A model generated the notes under the pieces. That model was not told where the DNA came from, searched no databases, and worked only from the letters and a program-made list of their open reading frames with translations. The position numbers and the translations under genes are program-made. From Synechococcus sp. CCY 9618 (GTDB lineage: Bacteria; Cyanobacteriota; Cyanobacteriia; PCC-6307; Cyanobiaceae), in the NCBI RefSeq assembly GCF_019038415.1, contig NZ_JAFKRG010000010.1:1-64000 (forward strand): 64,000 nucleotides of DNA, read 5' to 3'. Positions 57,115 through 64,000 of the stretch are shown here, in pieces; the stretch's first letter is position 1; each line of letters opens with the position of its first letter.

Positions 57115-57579
57115 TCAGGCGCTTTCGCGGGCAGGGGGGGCGAAGCCGGCTGGCCCCGGCTCCTTGGGGCTGCGGCCGGCCCCTTTGCCGCGGCTTTCAC
57201 GACGCTCCTCGATGTAGGCCTCAAGCTCCCGGAACCGCGGCACCGCGCGCATCTCGAGCCTGGCGCCGTCGTTGAGCACCAGCACCATGTCGCCCCAGGC
57301 ACCGAAGCCCCGGGGCACGGAGCGCACTTCCCGGATCTGGCTGTAGACCACCTGGGTGCGGTCGCGGCCGAGCCAGCCGCCGCTGACGCTGATGCGGCGA
57401 CTGGTGATGCGGAAGCGCAGCCACAGGGCCCGGACAATGGCGCCCACGGCGAAGGGGATGCCGATCAGAGTGAGTCCGAAGAGCAGATTCAGGATCAGGT
57501 CGCCTCTGGCCGGACCGCCCTCGTAGAAGACCGATTCATTGATCTCGAGCTTGTTCTCCACCCTGTCCTCCGGGGTCAA
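57115..57579 (-). CDS. PH-domain membrane protein (bPH type)
   Basis: A 154-residue protein. One or two helices (LILNLLFGLTLIGIPFAVGA, about 28-50) precede a bacterial PH domain (FRITSRRISVSGGWLGRDRT, YSQIREVRSV, VLVLNDGARLEMRAVP). A basic disordered tail follows. Genes of this type lie between rnpA and yidC across cyanobacteria. Its first 44 bp overlap the end of rnpA; a GTG at 57561 would shorten but not remove the overlap. Confidence 0.85.
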   Translation of the reverse strand: MTPEDRVENKLEINESVFYEGGPARGDLILNLLFGLTLIGIPFAVGAIVRALWLRFRITSRRISVSGGWLGRDRTQVVYSQIREVRSVPRGFGAWGDMVLVLNDGARLEMRAVPRFRELEAYIEERRESRGKGAGRSPKEPGPAGFAPPARESA

Positions 57580-57952
57580 GGAGCAATCCTGCCTGGCGCA
57601 GGAGTTGGCTGCATTCTCCCAGCAGCCGTTCGTCGTCCAGCTCCAGGCAGCCGGGTTTGAGGGTGATCAGCAGCCACTGGGGGGATGGCGTCGTCGGCGG
57701 ATGACGCCGCAGGTGGTCGTGAATGAGACGGCGCAGCCGGTTGCGCCGCACGGCCAGCTTGCTGACCTTGCTGCTGATCACCACACCGCAGCGCCAGGGG
57801 CTGGCGGCGGGGGGTGTGCCAGGCGGCAGCAGGGCGGGATTGGCGGGGAGGACGCGCAACACGACGGCGGAACCCTGGTGCCGACGGCCCTCTCGGTAGA
57901 GACGATCAAACACCCGACGGCCCCGGAGACGGTGCTGCTGGGGAAGGGCCAC
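57536..57952 (-). CDS. rnpA: Ribonuclease P protein component
   Basis: A 138-residue protein subunit of RNase P, which matures tRNA 5' ends. It starts MALPQQHRLRGRRVFDRLY, has GVVISSKVSKLAVRRNRLRR, the family's RNR motif, and then IHDHLRR. It is 18 bp downstream of rpmH, the classic pairing. The C-terminal tail is encoded in the overlap with the PH-domain gene. Confidence 0.93.
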   Translation of the reverse strand: MALPQQHRLRGRRVFDRLYREGRRHQGSAVVLRVLPANPALLPPGTPPAASPWRCGVVISSKVSKLAVRRNRLRRLIHDHLRRHPPTTPSPQWLLITLKPGCLELDDERLLGECSQLLRQAGLLLDPGGQGGEQARDQ

Positions 57953-57970
57953 AGGCCTGTCCGGCCGTCG

Positions 57971-58108
57971 TCAGACCGCCAGGCGGGCGCGCCCGCGGCG
58001 GCGGCGGGTGCGGATCACGCGGCGGCCGGTGTGGGTGCGCATCCGCACGCGGAAACCGGAAACCCGCTTGCGTTTGCGGCTCGTGCCTCCCAGGGTGCGC
58101 TTCGTCAT
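57971..58108 (-). CDS. rpmH: 50S ribosomal protein L34
   Basis: A 45-residue, very basic protein: [20 protein letters not shown], then [16 protein letters not shown], ending RARLAV. This is a typical cyanobacterial L34 sequence. It heads the rpmH-rnpA-PH-yidC-DUF177-ycf46 operon. Only 28 bp separate it from the upstream DUF2808 gene on the same strand, so the promoter may lie within or before that gene. Confidence 0.97.
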   Translation of the reverse strand: MTKRTLGGTSRKRKRVSGFRVRMRTHTGRRVIRTRRRRGRARLAV

Positions 58109-58136
58109 GTTGCTGGCTGCTCAGCTGGCCACCCTA

Positions 58137-58748
58137 TCAGTTGGAGCCACTGGGATCGATCTGGATCAGCCAGCTGCCCAGGTAGCCGGAGACCGGAATG
58201 TCGCCTGGGGCCTGGGCCAGGGCGTTGAACTGATACATGCCGGCGTTGAAGGGGTTGAAGAGGTTCATGTAGACACCGATGGTGTCCTTGTCGGAGACGG
58301 GGGTCTCGGGGAAGATCTCGATGGCCTTGCCATTGTCCGACACTTCGATAGTGGCCGGAATGGTCTTCTCACAGCGGGTTTTCTTGAGCATCCCTCCTTC
58401 GCTCATCTTGCAGAGTTTGATCTGCTTGGCGTCGATCTTGGCGTCGAAGTAGCTGGGAACGCTGATGCTCAGCTTGAGAATCGCTGTCTTGCGATCCTTC
58501 GGACGCAACATCAGGTAGTACTCCGACCGCTGCATGCGTGTCGTGTCCGTCATGAAGAAGTAGAGCTTGCGATAGTCCTTGTTGTTCTCCCAGCGGAACT
58601 CCATCAACCCGGGGGTGCCCTGGGCGAGGGCCGGAGCGGCAGCGAGGGGGGAGAGGGCGGTGGCGAGGGCCAGGGCGCCGAGGACGGAGCGACCGAGGGC
58701 GGCGGTCCGGCTCCCGGGGTGGACACCCTGGTGGCGAGAGAAAGTCAT
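58137..58748 (-). CDS. DUF2808 exported protein
   Basis: A 203-residue protein with a signal peptide (SVLGALALATALSPLAAAPA, cleavage at ALAQG). The mature domain begins PGLMEFRWENNKDYRKLYFF and contains SEYYLMLRPKDRKTAILKL and a Cys pair, matching the cyanobacterial DUF2808 family. It is probably periplasmic or lumenal; function unknown. Confidence 0.88.
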   Translation of the reverse strand: MTFSRHQGVHPGSRTAALGRSVLGALALATALSPLAAAPALAQGTPGLMEFRWENNKDYRKLYFFMTDTTRMQRSEYYLMLRPKDRKTAILKLSISVPSYFDAKIDAKQIKLCKMSEGGMLKKTRCEKTIPATIEVSDNGKAIEIFPETPVSDKDTIGVYMNLFNPFNAGMYQFNALAQAPGDIPVSGYLGSWLIQIDPSGSN

Positions 58749-58802
58749 GGCGCGGCGCGTGAATAGTGAAAGTCTCAGCAGGCGGATGCGCCTGGCGTGG
58801 AT

Positions 58803-59219
58803 TCAGTGGTCGGCGGGGGAGCTGGCCTGGTGTGGCAGGTGCCGGGCAGGCAGCCGGTCGGGTCGCAACCGGGCGGCCTCCCTCAGGTAGGGATGGATCA
58901 CCTCACGGCTGGCCTCCATCCAGGCGTGGGCCAGCAGCCGGATGCAGCGCGGCAGGTCCCCGGCCACGGCCATCTGCTGGCAGTCGAGCAGGGCCACGCC
59001 ATCCCAGTCGGCCCGGCGCCGGGCGATGGCCGCCGGAAAGCAGGCGTCCAGATCGGCGGTGACCGAAAAGGTGACCGAGAGCACACGCTCTCCCGTCAGA
59101 TCGTTATGGGCCAGCAGTTCCTCAATCAGTTCCCCCACTGCGTCGGCGATCGCCGACGCAGTGTTGGCGCTGGCGGTGGTGGCTCCCCGCAGGGCCCGCA
59201 GCTCGAGAGCAGGGTTCAT
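58803..59219 (-). CDS. aroH: Monofunctional chorismate mutase (AroH class)
   Basis: A 138-residue trimeric AroH-type enzyme that converts chorismate to prephenate for Phe/Tyr. It shows LRALRGATTASANTASAI with the catalytic Arg, VLSVTFSVTADLDACFPA, VALLDCQQMAV and PRCIRLLAHAW. The C-terminus extends to HLPHQASSPADH. It is 4 bp downstream of sppA on the same strand. Confidence 0.92.
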   Translation of the reverse strand: MNPALELRALRGATTASANTASAIADAVGELIEELLAHNDLTGERVLSVTFSVTADLDACFPAAIARRRADWDGVALLDCQQMAVAGDLPRCIRLLAHAWMEASREVIHPYLREAARLRPDRLPARHLPHQASSPADH

Positions 59220-59223
59220 GGCG

Positions 59224-60036
59224 TCAGGGGCGGTGGAGCCAGAGCGGCTGGCCGCTCCAGGCCAGCTCCAGGGTCAGGGACTGGGCCACCTGACGCAGCA
59301 GGCGGGTTCCCGGCAGCAGGCCGAGCAGTTTCCTGGGCGGCTTTCCGAAGGTGAGCGGCCGGGTCTTCTCCGGATCCAGCCCCGCCAGTTCCGCCGCCAG
59401 CCGGCGGGCGCTGTCCTCGTCGCCCAGGGCATCCACCAGGCCCAGGTCGAGGGCCTGGGAGCCACTGAAGACCCGTCCGTCGGCGAAGGCCCGCACCGCC
59501 TCCTCCTCCAGACCCCGACCGCTGGCCACCGCGGCCACGAACTGGCCGTAGCTGGCATCAATCAGCTCCTGCAGCAGCTGGCGTTCCCCCTCGGAGAGGG
59601 CCCGGTCGGGGGAGAGGATGTCCTTGTACAGGCCGCTCTTGACGGTCTCGAAGCGGATGCCGATCCGCTCCAGCAGCCGCGACAGGTCGTTGCCGCGCAG
59701 GATCACCCCGATCGAGCCGGTGATGGTGCCGGGGTTGGCGACGATCTTCTCCGCCGCCACCCCCACGTACACCCCTCCGGAAGCGGAGATGTTGCCGAAG
59801 CTGGCCACCACCCGGCAGCCCTTCTGCCGCAGCCGCGTCAGCGCCGCGTGGATCTCCTGGCTGTCGCCCACGGTGCCGCCGGGACTGTCGATGCGCAGCA
59901 GCAGGGCGGGGCACTCCCGCTGGTGCACCTGTTCAATCGCCTTCAGCACCCGGGTGCGGGTGCCCCCGGCGATCGGTCCCTCGATGGCGATGCGCGCCAG
60001 AGTTCGACGGGACTTGCGGCACCAGGGCCAGGGCAT
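59224..60036 (-). CDS. sppA: Signal peptide peptidase SppA
   Basis: A 270-residue S49-family membrane-associated peptidase that degrades cleaved signal peptides. The substrate-site block LLLRIDSPGGTVGDSQEIH is present. The nucleophile Ser is in FGNISASGGVYVGVAAEKI, and the Lys base is in KSGLYKDILSP. It is the short single-domain form. No clear N-terminal membrane helix is seen, only MPWPWCRKSRRTLARIAI. It forms a pair with aroH. Confidence 0.92.
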   Translation of the reverse strand: MPWPWCRKSRRTLARIAIEGPIAGGTRTRVLKAIEQVHQRECPALLLRIDSPGGTVGDSQEIHAALTRLRQKGCRVVASFGNISASGGVYVGVAAEKIVANPGTITGSIGVILRGNDLSRLLERIGIRFETVKSGLYKDILSPDRALSEGERQLLQELIDASYGQFVAAVASGRGLEEEAVRAFADGRVFSGSQALDLGLVDALGDEDSARRLAAELAGLDPEKTRPLTFGKPPRKLLGLLPGTRLLRQVAQSLTLELAWSGQPLWLHRP

Positions 60037-60140
60037 TGTGGAGATGCGCGGTGGCTGGATCTTAAAAAGAAGGCCAGGGATGGCCCTTCCCCGGTTCCAT
60101 TTCGCCTCATTCCCACCACCGACCCCCGGCCCATCACCCC

Positions 60141-61136
60141 ATGCCCAGGACCCTGCGCTGGGTACTGATGCTCCTTCCCTTCGCCCTCTGGGGTACGGCG
60201 ATGGCGGCGATGAAGCCCCTGCTGGCGGGGGCCTCTCCGGCCATGCTGGCCAGCCTGCGGCTGCTGCCGGCCGGGGTGGTGCTGCTGCTGGCGGCCAGGC
60301 TCCTGAACCGGTCCTGGCGGGTCGACCCGCTCGACCTGCCCTGGCTGCTGCTGTTCGCCGCCGTCGACGGCAGCCTGTTCCAGGGCCTGCTGGCCAGGGG
60401 CCTGGGCGAGAGCGGCGCCGGCCTTGGTTCGGTTCTGATCGATTCCCAGCCCCTGCTGGTGGCCCTGCTGGCCCGCAGCCTCTTCGGGGAGGCGATCAAT
60501 CCGGTGGGCTGGCTGGGCCTGCTGATCGGCCTGCTGGGCATCCTCTGCCTGGGATTGCCGGGGGAGGTGCTGCGTCATTGGTGGCTGCAGGGTCCCCCGG
60601 CCCTGCAGGCGGCGGCCTGGAGCCATGGGGAGGGCTGGATGCTCGGGGCGGCGGCGGCGATGGCGGGCGGCACCGTGCTCTGCCGCTATGCCACCCGCCG
60701 CAGCGATCCGGTGGCCATCACCGGCTGGCACATGCTCCTCGGAGGCGTGCCCCTGGTGCTGGTGGCCGGCGTCGAATCCCTTCTGGGCGCTGAGACCGTG
60801 CCCTTCTGGCCCCAGTGGGACGGGATCCAGTGGGGCCTGATGGCCTATGCCGCCCTGCTGGGCAGTGCCCTGGCCTACGGCCTCTTCTTCTGGTTCGCCA
60901 GCAGCGGCGACCTCACCGGCTTCACCGCGCTCACCTTTCTCACGCCGGTGTTCGCCGTCCTCTGCGGGCTGCTTCTGCTGGACGAGCGGCTGGAGCCCCT
61001 GCAGTGGCTCGGCGCCCTGCTGGCCCTGGTCTCCGTGCTGCTGATCAACCAGCGGGCCAGGCTGTGGCACCCCGAAGCCACCGCCTGGGCGACGGGGCGG
61101 GGCGGAGGGGCTGGTGCGGGCGGCGGGGAGCGATAG
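60141..61136 (+). CDS. EamA/DMT-family transporter
   Basis: A 331-residue protein with ten predicted helices in two EamA repeats: FALWGTAMAAMKPLLAGASP at the start, and GWMLGAAAAMAGGTVLCRYA for the second. ALTFLTPVFAVLCGLLLLDE closes the second repeat, a typical DMT motif. It is probably a metabolite exporter; the substrate is unknown. Its end overlaps the next gene by 23 bp if that gene uses its GTG. Confidence 0.88.
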   Translation: MPRTLRWVLMLLPFALWGTAMAAMKPLLAGASPAMLASLRLLPAGVVLLLAARLLNRSWRVDPLDLPWLLLFAAVDGSLFQGLLARGLGESGAGLGSVLIDSQPLLVALLARSLFGEAINPVGWLGLLIGLLGILCLGLPGEVLRHWWLQGPPALQAAAWSHGEGWMLGAAAAMAGGTVLCRYATRRSDPVAITGWHMLLGGVPLVLVAGVESLLGAETVPFWPQWDGIQWGLMAYAALLGSALAYGLFFWFASSGDLTGFTALTFLTPVFAVLCGLLLLDERLEPLQWLGALLALVSVLLINQRARLWHPEATAWATGRGGGAGAGGGER

Positions 61137-63030
61137 GTTCCATCCGTCCCGCCTGCCCGGTTTGCCTGCCCTGCCCCGCCCCCAGCGCCGCCGGGTGCTG
61201 CTGATCACGCTGCTGCTGGGACTGGTCCTGTTCGCCTGGCAGCTGGGCAGCACCGGGCTGGTGGATGAGACACCGCCGCTGTTCGCGGCGTCGGCGAGGG
61301 CCATGGCCGACACGGGCGACTGGCTGATTCCCCGTGTCAACGGTCTGCCCCGTTACGACAAGCCGCCCCTGGTGTACTGGCTGATGGGGCTCGTCTACGC
61401 CCTGCCGGGCCAGGAGCAGTGGAATCCCCTCGGCACCTGGGCTGCCCGCTTCCCCTCCGCCCTGGCCGCGATCGGCGTGATGCTGGCCCTGGCCCAGACC
61501 CTGCTGCGCTGGCCCCAGCCCCTGGCCCCGTCGGGCAGACCCGAAGGGCAAGGGCAGGAGCCCGCCTCCGGTCCGCGCCCCGGGGTGACGGCCCTCACGG
61601 CCGCCCTGGCCTTCGGGCTCTCGCCGCTGATGCTGGCCTGGGGTCGCACGGCTGTGAGCGATTCCCTCTTCAGCGGCCTGGTGGCCCTCACCCTGCTGCT
61701 CTGCTGGCAGGCCTACGCCGATCCGGTGCGGCCCTGGTGGCGGCCCTGGCCCGTGCTGGGGCTGGCGGTGCTGGCCAAGGGGCCCGTGGCCGTGGTGCTG
61801 GTGGCGCTCACCCTGCTGCTCTTCGGCTGGCTGCAGGCCGATCTGGTCGGGCTCTGGCGGCGGCTGCGGCCCCTGCGGGGCCTGGTGCTCACCGCCCTGG
61901 TGGCCCTGCCCTGGTATCTCCTGGCCCTGCACAGTGAGGGCCGCCCCTTCTGGGACAGCTTCTTCGGCTACCACAACCTGCAGCGCTTCACCGAGGTGGT
62001 GAACCGCCATCTGCAGCCCTGGTGGTTCTTCCTGCCGGTGCTGCTGGTGGCCAGCCTGCCGGTGTCGCCGCTGCTGCTGGTGGGGCTGGCCCGGGCCATC
62101 GGGCCCCTGCGGCGGCGGTCCTGGTGTCCCACGGTCCCCCTGCCCCCGGCCGCCTCCCTGGGCCGCTTCGCCGCCTGCTGGCTGCTGGCGGTGCTGCTGT
62201 TCTTCACCGCCGCCGCCACCAAGCTGCCGAGCTACTGGTTGCCGGCCACCCCCGCGGCCGCCCTGCTGATCGCCCTGGCGGCCCAGGCCGGCTGGGCCGA
62301 CGCCACCGGTCGGCCCTGGGAGCGCTGGGCCTGGGGCCTGAGCCTGGCTCTGGCGGCGCTGCTGGGCGTGGCGTTCCTGCTGGCGCCCCTCTGGCTGCCC
62401 CTGATCCGGGATCCGGAGATGCCTGGCCTGGCGGAGGAGCTTCAGGCCAGTCCCCTGGTGCCGTTGGTGGCGGGCTGCTGGCTGCTGGCGGCCCTGCTGG
62501 GCTGGCTCTGGCGCCGCCATCGGTCGCCCCTGCGATTGCTGATGCTGCAGCTGCCGCTCGCGGTGTTCGTGCCCGCCGGACTGGTTCCCCTGTGGAGCGT
62601 CGGCGATCGGCTGCGGGGGGAGCCCGTGCGCCGGATGGCGGCGGCGGTGCAGCGCCAGGGCCGTCCGGGGGAGCCCGTGGCGATGGTGGGCATCCTCAAG
62701 CCATCCCTGCTCTATTACGCCAGGCGGGTGGTGATCTACCAGGGGGTGGGCGCCCTCGGGCCCGTGAACCTGGCGGACCGGTTGCGCCGCGAGCATCGGG
62801 ACGGTCAGGTGCCCAGCACTCCGGAGCAACAGCCCACCCTGCTGATGGTGATCGATCACACCACCGCCCGCGCCCCCGTCTGGCAAAACCTCGGACCCAC
62901 CGTGATCGCCAGAGCCGGGGTCTACCGGCTCTGGCGACTGGACCGACGGCGTCTGGAGGCGTCGGCAGACCGCCTGCGCCTGCAGGGCCTCTCCCCTGAC
63001 TGGGACAGGCCCCGGCCGGAGCGCTACTGA
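61114..63030 (+). CDS. GT39/ArnT-like membrane glycosyltransferase
   Basis: Up to 638 residues of a dolichyl/polyprenyl-phosphate-sugar glycosyltransferase. The first periplasmic loop has the family Asp-Glu in GLVDETPPLFAASARAMAD, followed by GLPRYDKPPLVYWLMGL. Many further helices follow (for example AVLAKGPVAVVLVALTLLL). It would transfer a sugar from a polyprenyl phosphate to a lipid or protein. Start GTG at 61114, or TTG at 61162 (LPALPRPQRRRVLL), is undecided. Confidence 0.88.
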   Translation: MRAAGSDRFHPSRLPGLPALPRPQRRRVLLITLLLGLVLFAWQLGSTGLVDETPPLFAASARAMADTGDWLIPRVNGLPRYDKPPLVYWLMGLVYALPGQEQWNPLGTWAARFPSALAAIGVMLALAQTLLRWPQPLAPSGRPEGQGQEPASGPRPGVTALTAALAFGLSPLMLAWGRTAVSDSLFSGLVALTLLLCWQAYADPVRPWWRPWPVLGLAVLAKGPVAVVLVALTLLLFGWLQADLVGLWRRLRPLRGLVLTALVALPWYLLALHSEGRPFWDSFFGYHNLQRFTEVVNRHLQPWWFFLPVLLVASLPVSPLLLVGLARAIGPLRRRSWCPTVPLPPAASLGRFAACWLLAVLLFFTAAATKLPSYWLPATPAAALLIALAAQAGWADATGRPWERWAWGLSLALAALLGVAFLLAPLWLPLIRDPEMPGLAEELQASPLVPLVAGCWLLAALLGWLWRRHRSPLRLLMLQLPLAVFVPAGLVPLWSVGDRLRGEPVRRMAAAVQRQGRPGEPVAMVGILKPSLLYYARRVVIYQGVGALGPVNLADRLRREHRDGQVPSTPEQQPTLLMVIDHTTARAPVWQNLGPTVIARAGVYRLWRLDRRRLEASADRLRLQGLSPDWDRPRPERY

Positions 63031-64000
63031 GCCGCCGGCAGATGGATGTCGAAGCGGCTGCCGACATCCATCTGGCTCTCGACGTCGATCGTGCCACCCA
63101 TGGCCTCCACCAGCAGCTTCACCACCGACAGCCCGAGGCCCGAACCGCGCTCATGCTCGACGGCGTTGCGGCCCCGGTGGAAGCGGTCGAACACCTTGGG
63201 CAGGTCCTCGGGGGCGATGCCGATGCCCTGGTCACGGACGCTGATGCAGAGCCCCCTGTCATCCCTGGCCAGGTCCAGGGTGATCGGCCGTCCCGGAGGG
63301 GAATACTTGTCGGCGTTCTCGATCAGGTTGAGCAGCACCTGCTGGAGGCGGTCGGTTTCGGCCACGGCCTTGATCGGTCCCTCCGCCGCTTCCTTGGGGA
63401 GGTTGAGCAGCAGGGGACGGGACAGCTGGCTGCGGGCCAGATCGCAGGCGGTGGTGAGCACCTCATCCACCGCCACGGGGGCCAGCACCATCTGCAGCTG
63501 GCCGGATTCGCTGCGAGAGAGGTCCAGCAGGTCGTTGAGCATGCGGGTGATCCGGTGGGTCTCGGCCTCGGTGGTGGCCAGGGCGCGCATCTGCTCCGGA
63601 TCCAGGTTCTGGCCACGTCGCTGGAGGCGACGCAGGTAGCCGCCGATGATCATCAGCGGGTTGCGCAGTTCATGGGACACCAGGCCCACGAACTGCCGCT
63701 GCTGGCACCAGGCCATGGACAGCCGGTCCAGCAGGCCGTTGTAGGCCCTGGCCAGCTCCTGGACTTCCAGCGGGGCGTGGTCGAACCTGAGGCGGCTGCT
63801 GGCCAGGCTCTCGGAGGTGACTCCGGCGGCCATGCGGTTGAGATCCCGCAGGGGCTGGATGATGCGCCGGGTCAGCAGGGAGATCGCCACCAGGGTCAGG
63901 AGCAGGCAGAGGCTCCACACCACGACCAGACCCAGCAGCATCGAGCGCAGGGTGGCGAGGTTGCCGCTGATGTCATCAGCGGCCCAGAGGGCACTGCCAT
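63024..64000 (-). CDS. Sensor histidine kinase (cut by the window end)
   Basis: The frame is still open at base 64000, so the N-terminal sensor is missing. What is seen: a helix (LLGLVVVWSLCLLLTLVAIS), a HAMP linker (RRIIQPLRDLNRMAAGVT), HisKA with phospho-His in FVGLVSHELRNPLMIIGGYL, and HATPase with the N-box LIENADKYSPPG, G1 DQGIGIAPEDLPKVFDRF and G2 GSGLGLSVVKLL. The response regulator is outside the window. The 3' end overlaps the GT39 gene by 7 bp, convergently. Confidence 0.93.
   Translation of the reverse strand, partial: GSALWAADDISGNLATLRSMLLGLVVVWSLCLLLTLVAISLLTRRIIQPLRDLNRMAAGVTSESLASSRLRFDHAPLEVQELARAYNGLLDRLSMAWCQQRQFVGLVSHELRNPLMIIGGYLRRLQRRGQNLDPEQMRALATTEAETHRITRMLNDLLDLSRSESGQLQMVLAPVAVDEVLTTACDLARSQLSRPLLLNLPKEAAEGPIKAVAETDRLQQVLLNLIENADKYSPPGRPITLDLARDDRGLCISVRDQGIGIAPEDLPKVFDRFHRGRNAVEHERGSGLGLSVVKLLVEAMGGTIDVESQMDVGSRFDIHLPAAQ

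Overview
The window is a gene-dense, GC-rich piece of a cyanobacterial chromosome. The organism is most likely an alpha-picocyanobacterium of the Cyanobium / freshwater-brackish Synechococcus type. Diagnostic genes are chlorophyll synthase (chlG), a PetP-like cytochrome b6f subunit, a UbiE/MenG methyltransferase, the clpR-clpP3 pair, a Ycf46-type AAA ATPase, DUF2808 and DUF4359 proteins, a DevBCA-type exporter and a thylakoid-type YidC. The genus is inferred from gene content and composition; no 16S rRNA gene is present.

Layout. 0-12 kb: rRNA/tRNA methyltransferases, an alkyltransferase-like protein, a class A PBP overlapping chlG, petP, hisF, menG, glyQ, comEC and tRNA-Ser(CGA). 12-20 kb: a glycosyltransferase and a polyprenyl-phosphate sugar transferase, then a minus-strand run of PIN/TRAM protein, clpR, clpP3, ilvC, an MFS protein and cobD. 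20-27 kb: hemW, panB, the 4.5S SRP RNA, and a minus-strand division/wall operon of miaB, ddl, a small membrane protein, ftsQ and ftsZ. 27-33 kb: an enolase-superfamily epimerase fused by overlap to a DUF1611 protein, tRNA-His, DUF4359, a CodA-like amidohydrolase and an FAD oxidase. 33-41 kb: pentapeptide protein, folC, argD, tRNA-Leu(CAA), murA, tRNA-Leu(CAG), an 82-aa conserved protein, a TrmH-family methylase, lpdA and trpC. 41-49 kb: devBCA with a divergent TetR regulator and palindromic operator, rpsD, yidD, a glutaredoxin-like protein, murE, aqpZ and a class V aminotransferase. 50.1-53.9 kb: an accessory island. 53.9-64 kb: the rpmH-rnpA-PH-yidC-DUF177-ycf46 operon, DUF2808, aroH, sppA, an EamA transporter, a GT39 glycosyltransferase and a sensor kinase cut by the window end.

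Neighbouring co-directional genes are often coupled by 1- or 4-base start/stop overlaps (ATGA, GTGA, TGATG). This habit supports several non-ATG starts, including an apparent CTG start at 37723. Convergent genes also often overlap at their 3' ends.

The region least like the rest is 50.1-53.9 kb. It is visibly richer in A/T in its first half, poor in recognisable genes, and marked by a 39-bp exact direct repeat copied from the 5' end of the adjacent aminotransferase gene. It holds a possible integrase N-terminal remnant, a secreted protein with an HEMIH motif, a secreted Gly/Pro-rich repeat protein and a probable frameshifted gene. The best candidate for a little-described biochemical system is the 27.2-32.7 kb cluster. 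It pairs a dipeptide-epimerase-like enzyme with DUF1611, resembling the DgcA/DgcN arrangement of D-glutamate catabolism, beside a deaminase-like amidohydrolase and an FAD oxidase.
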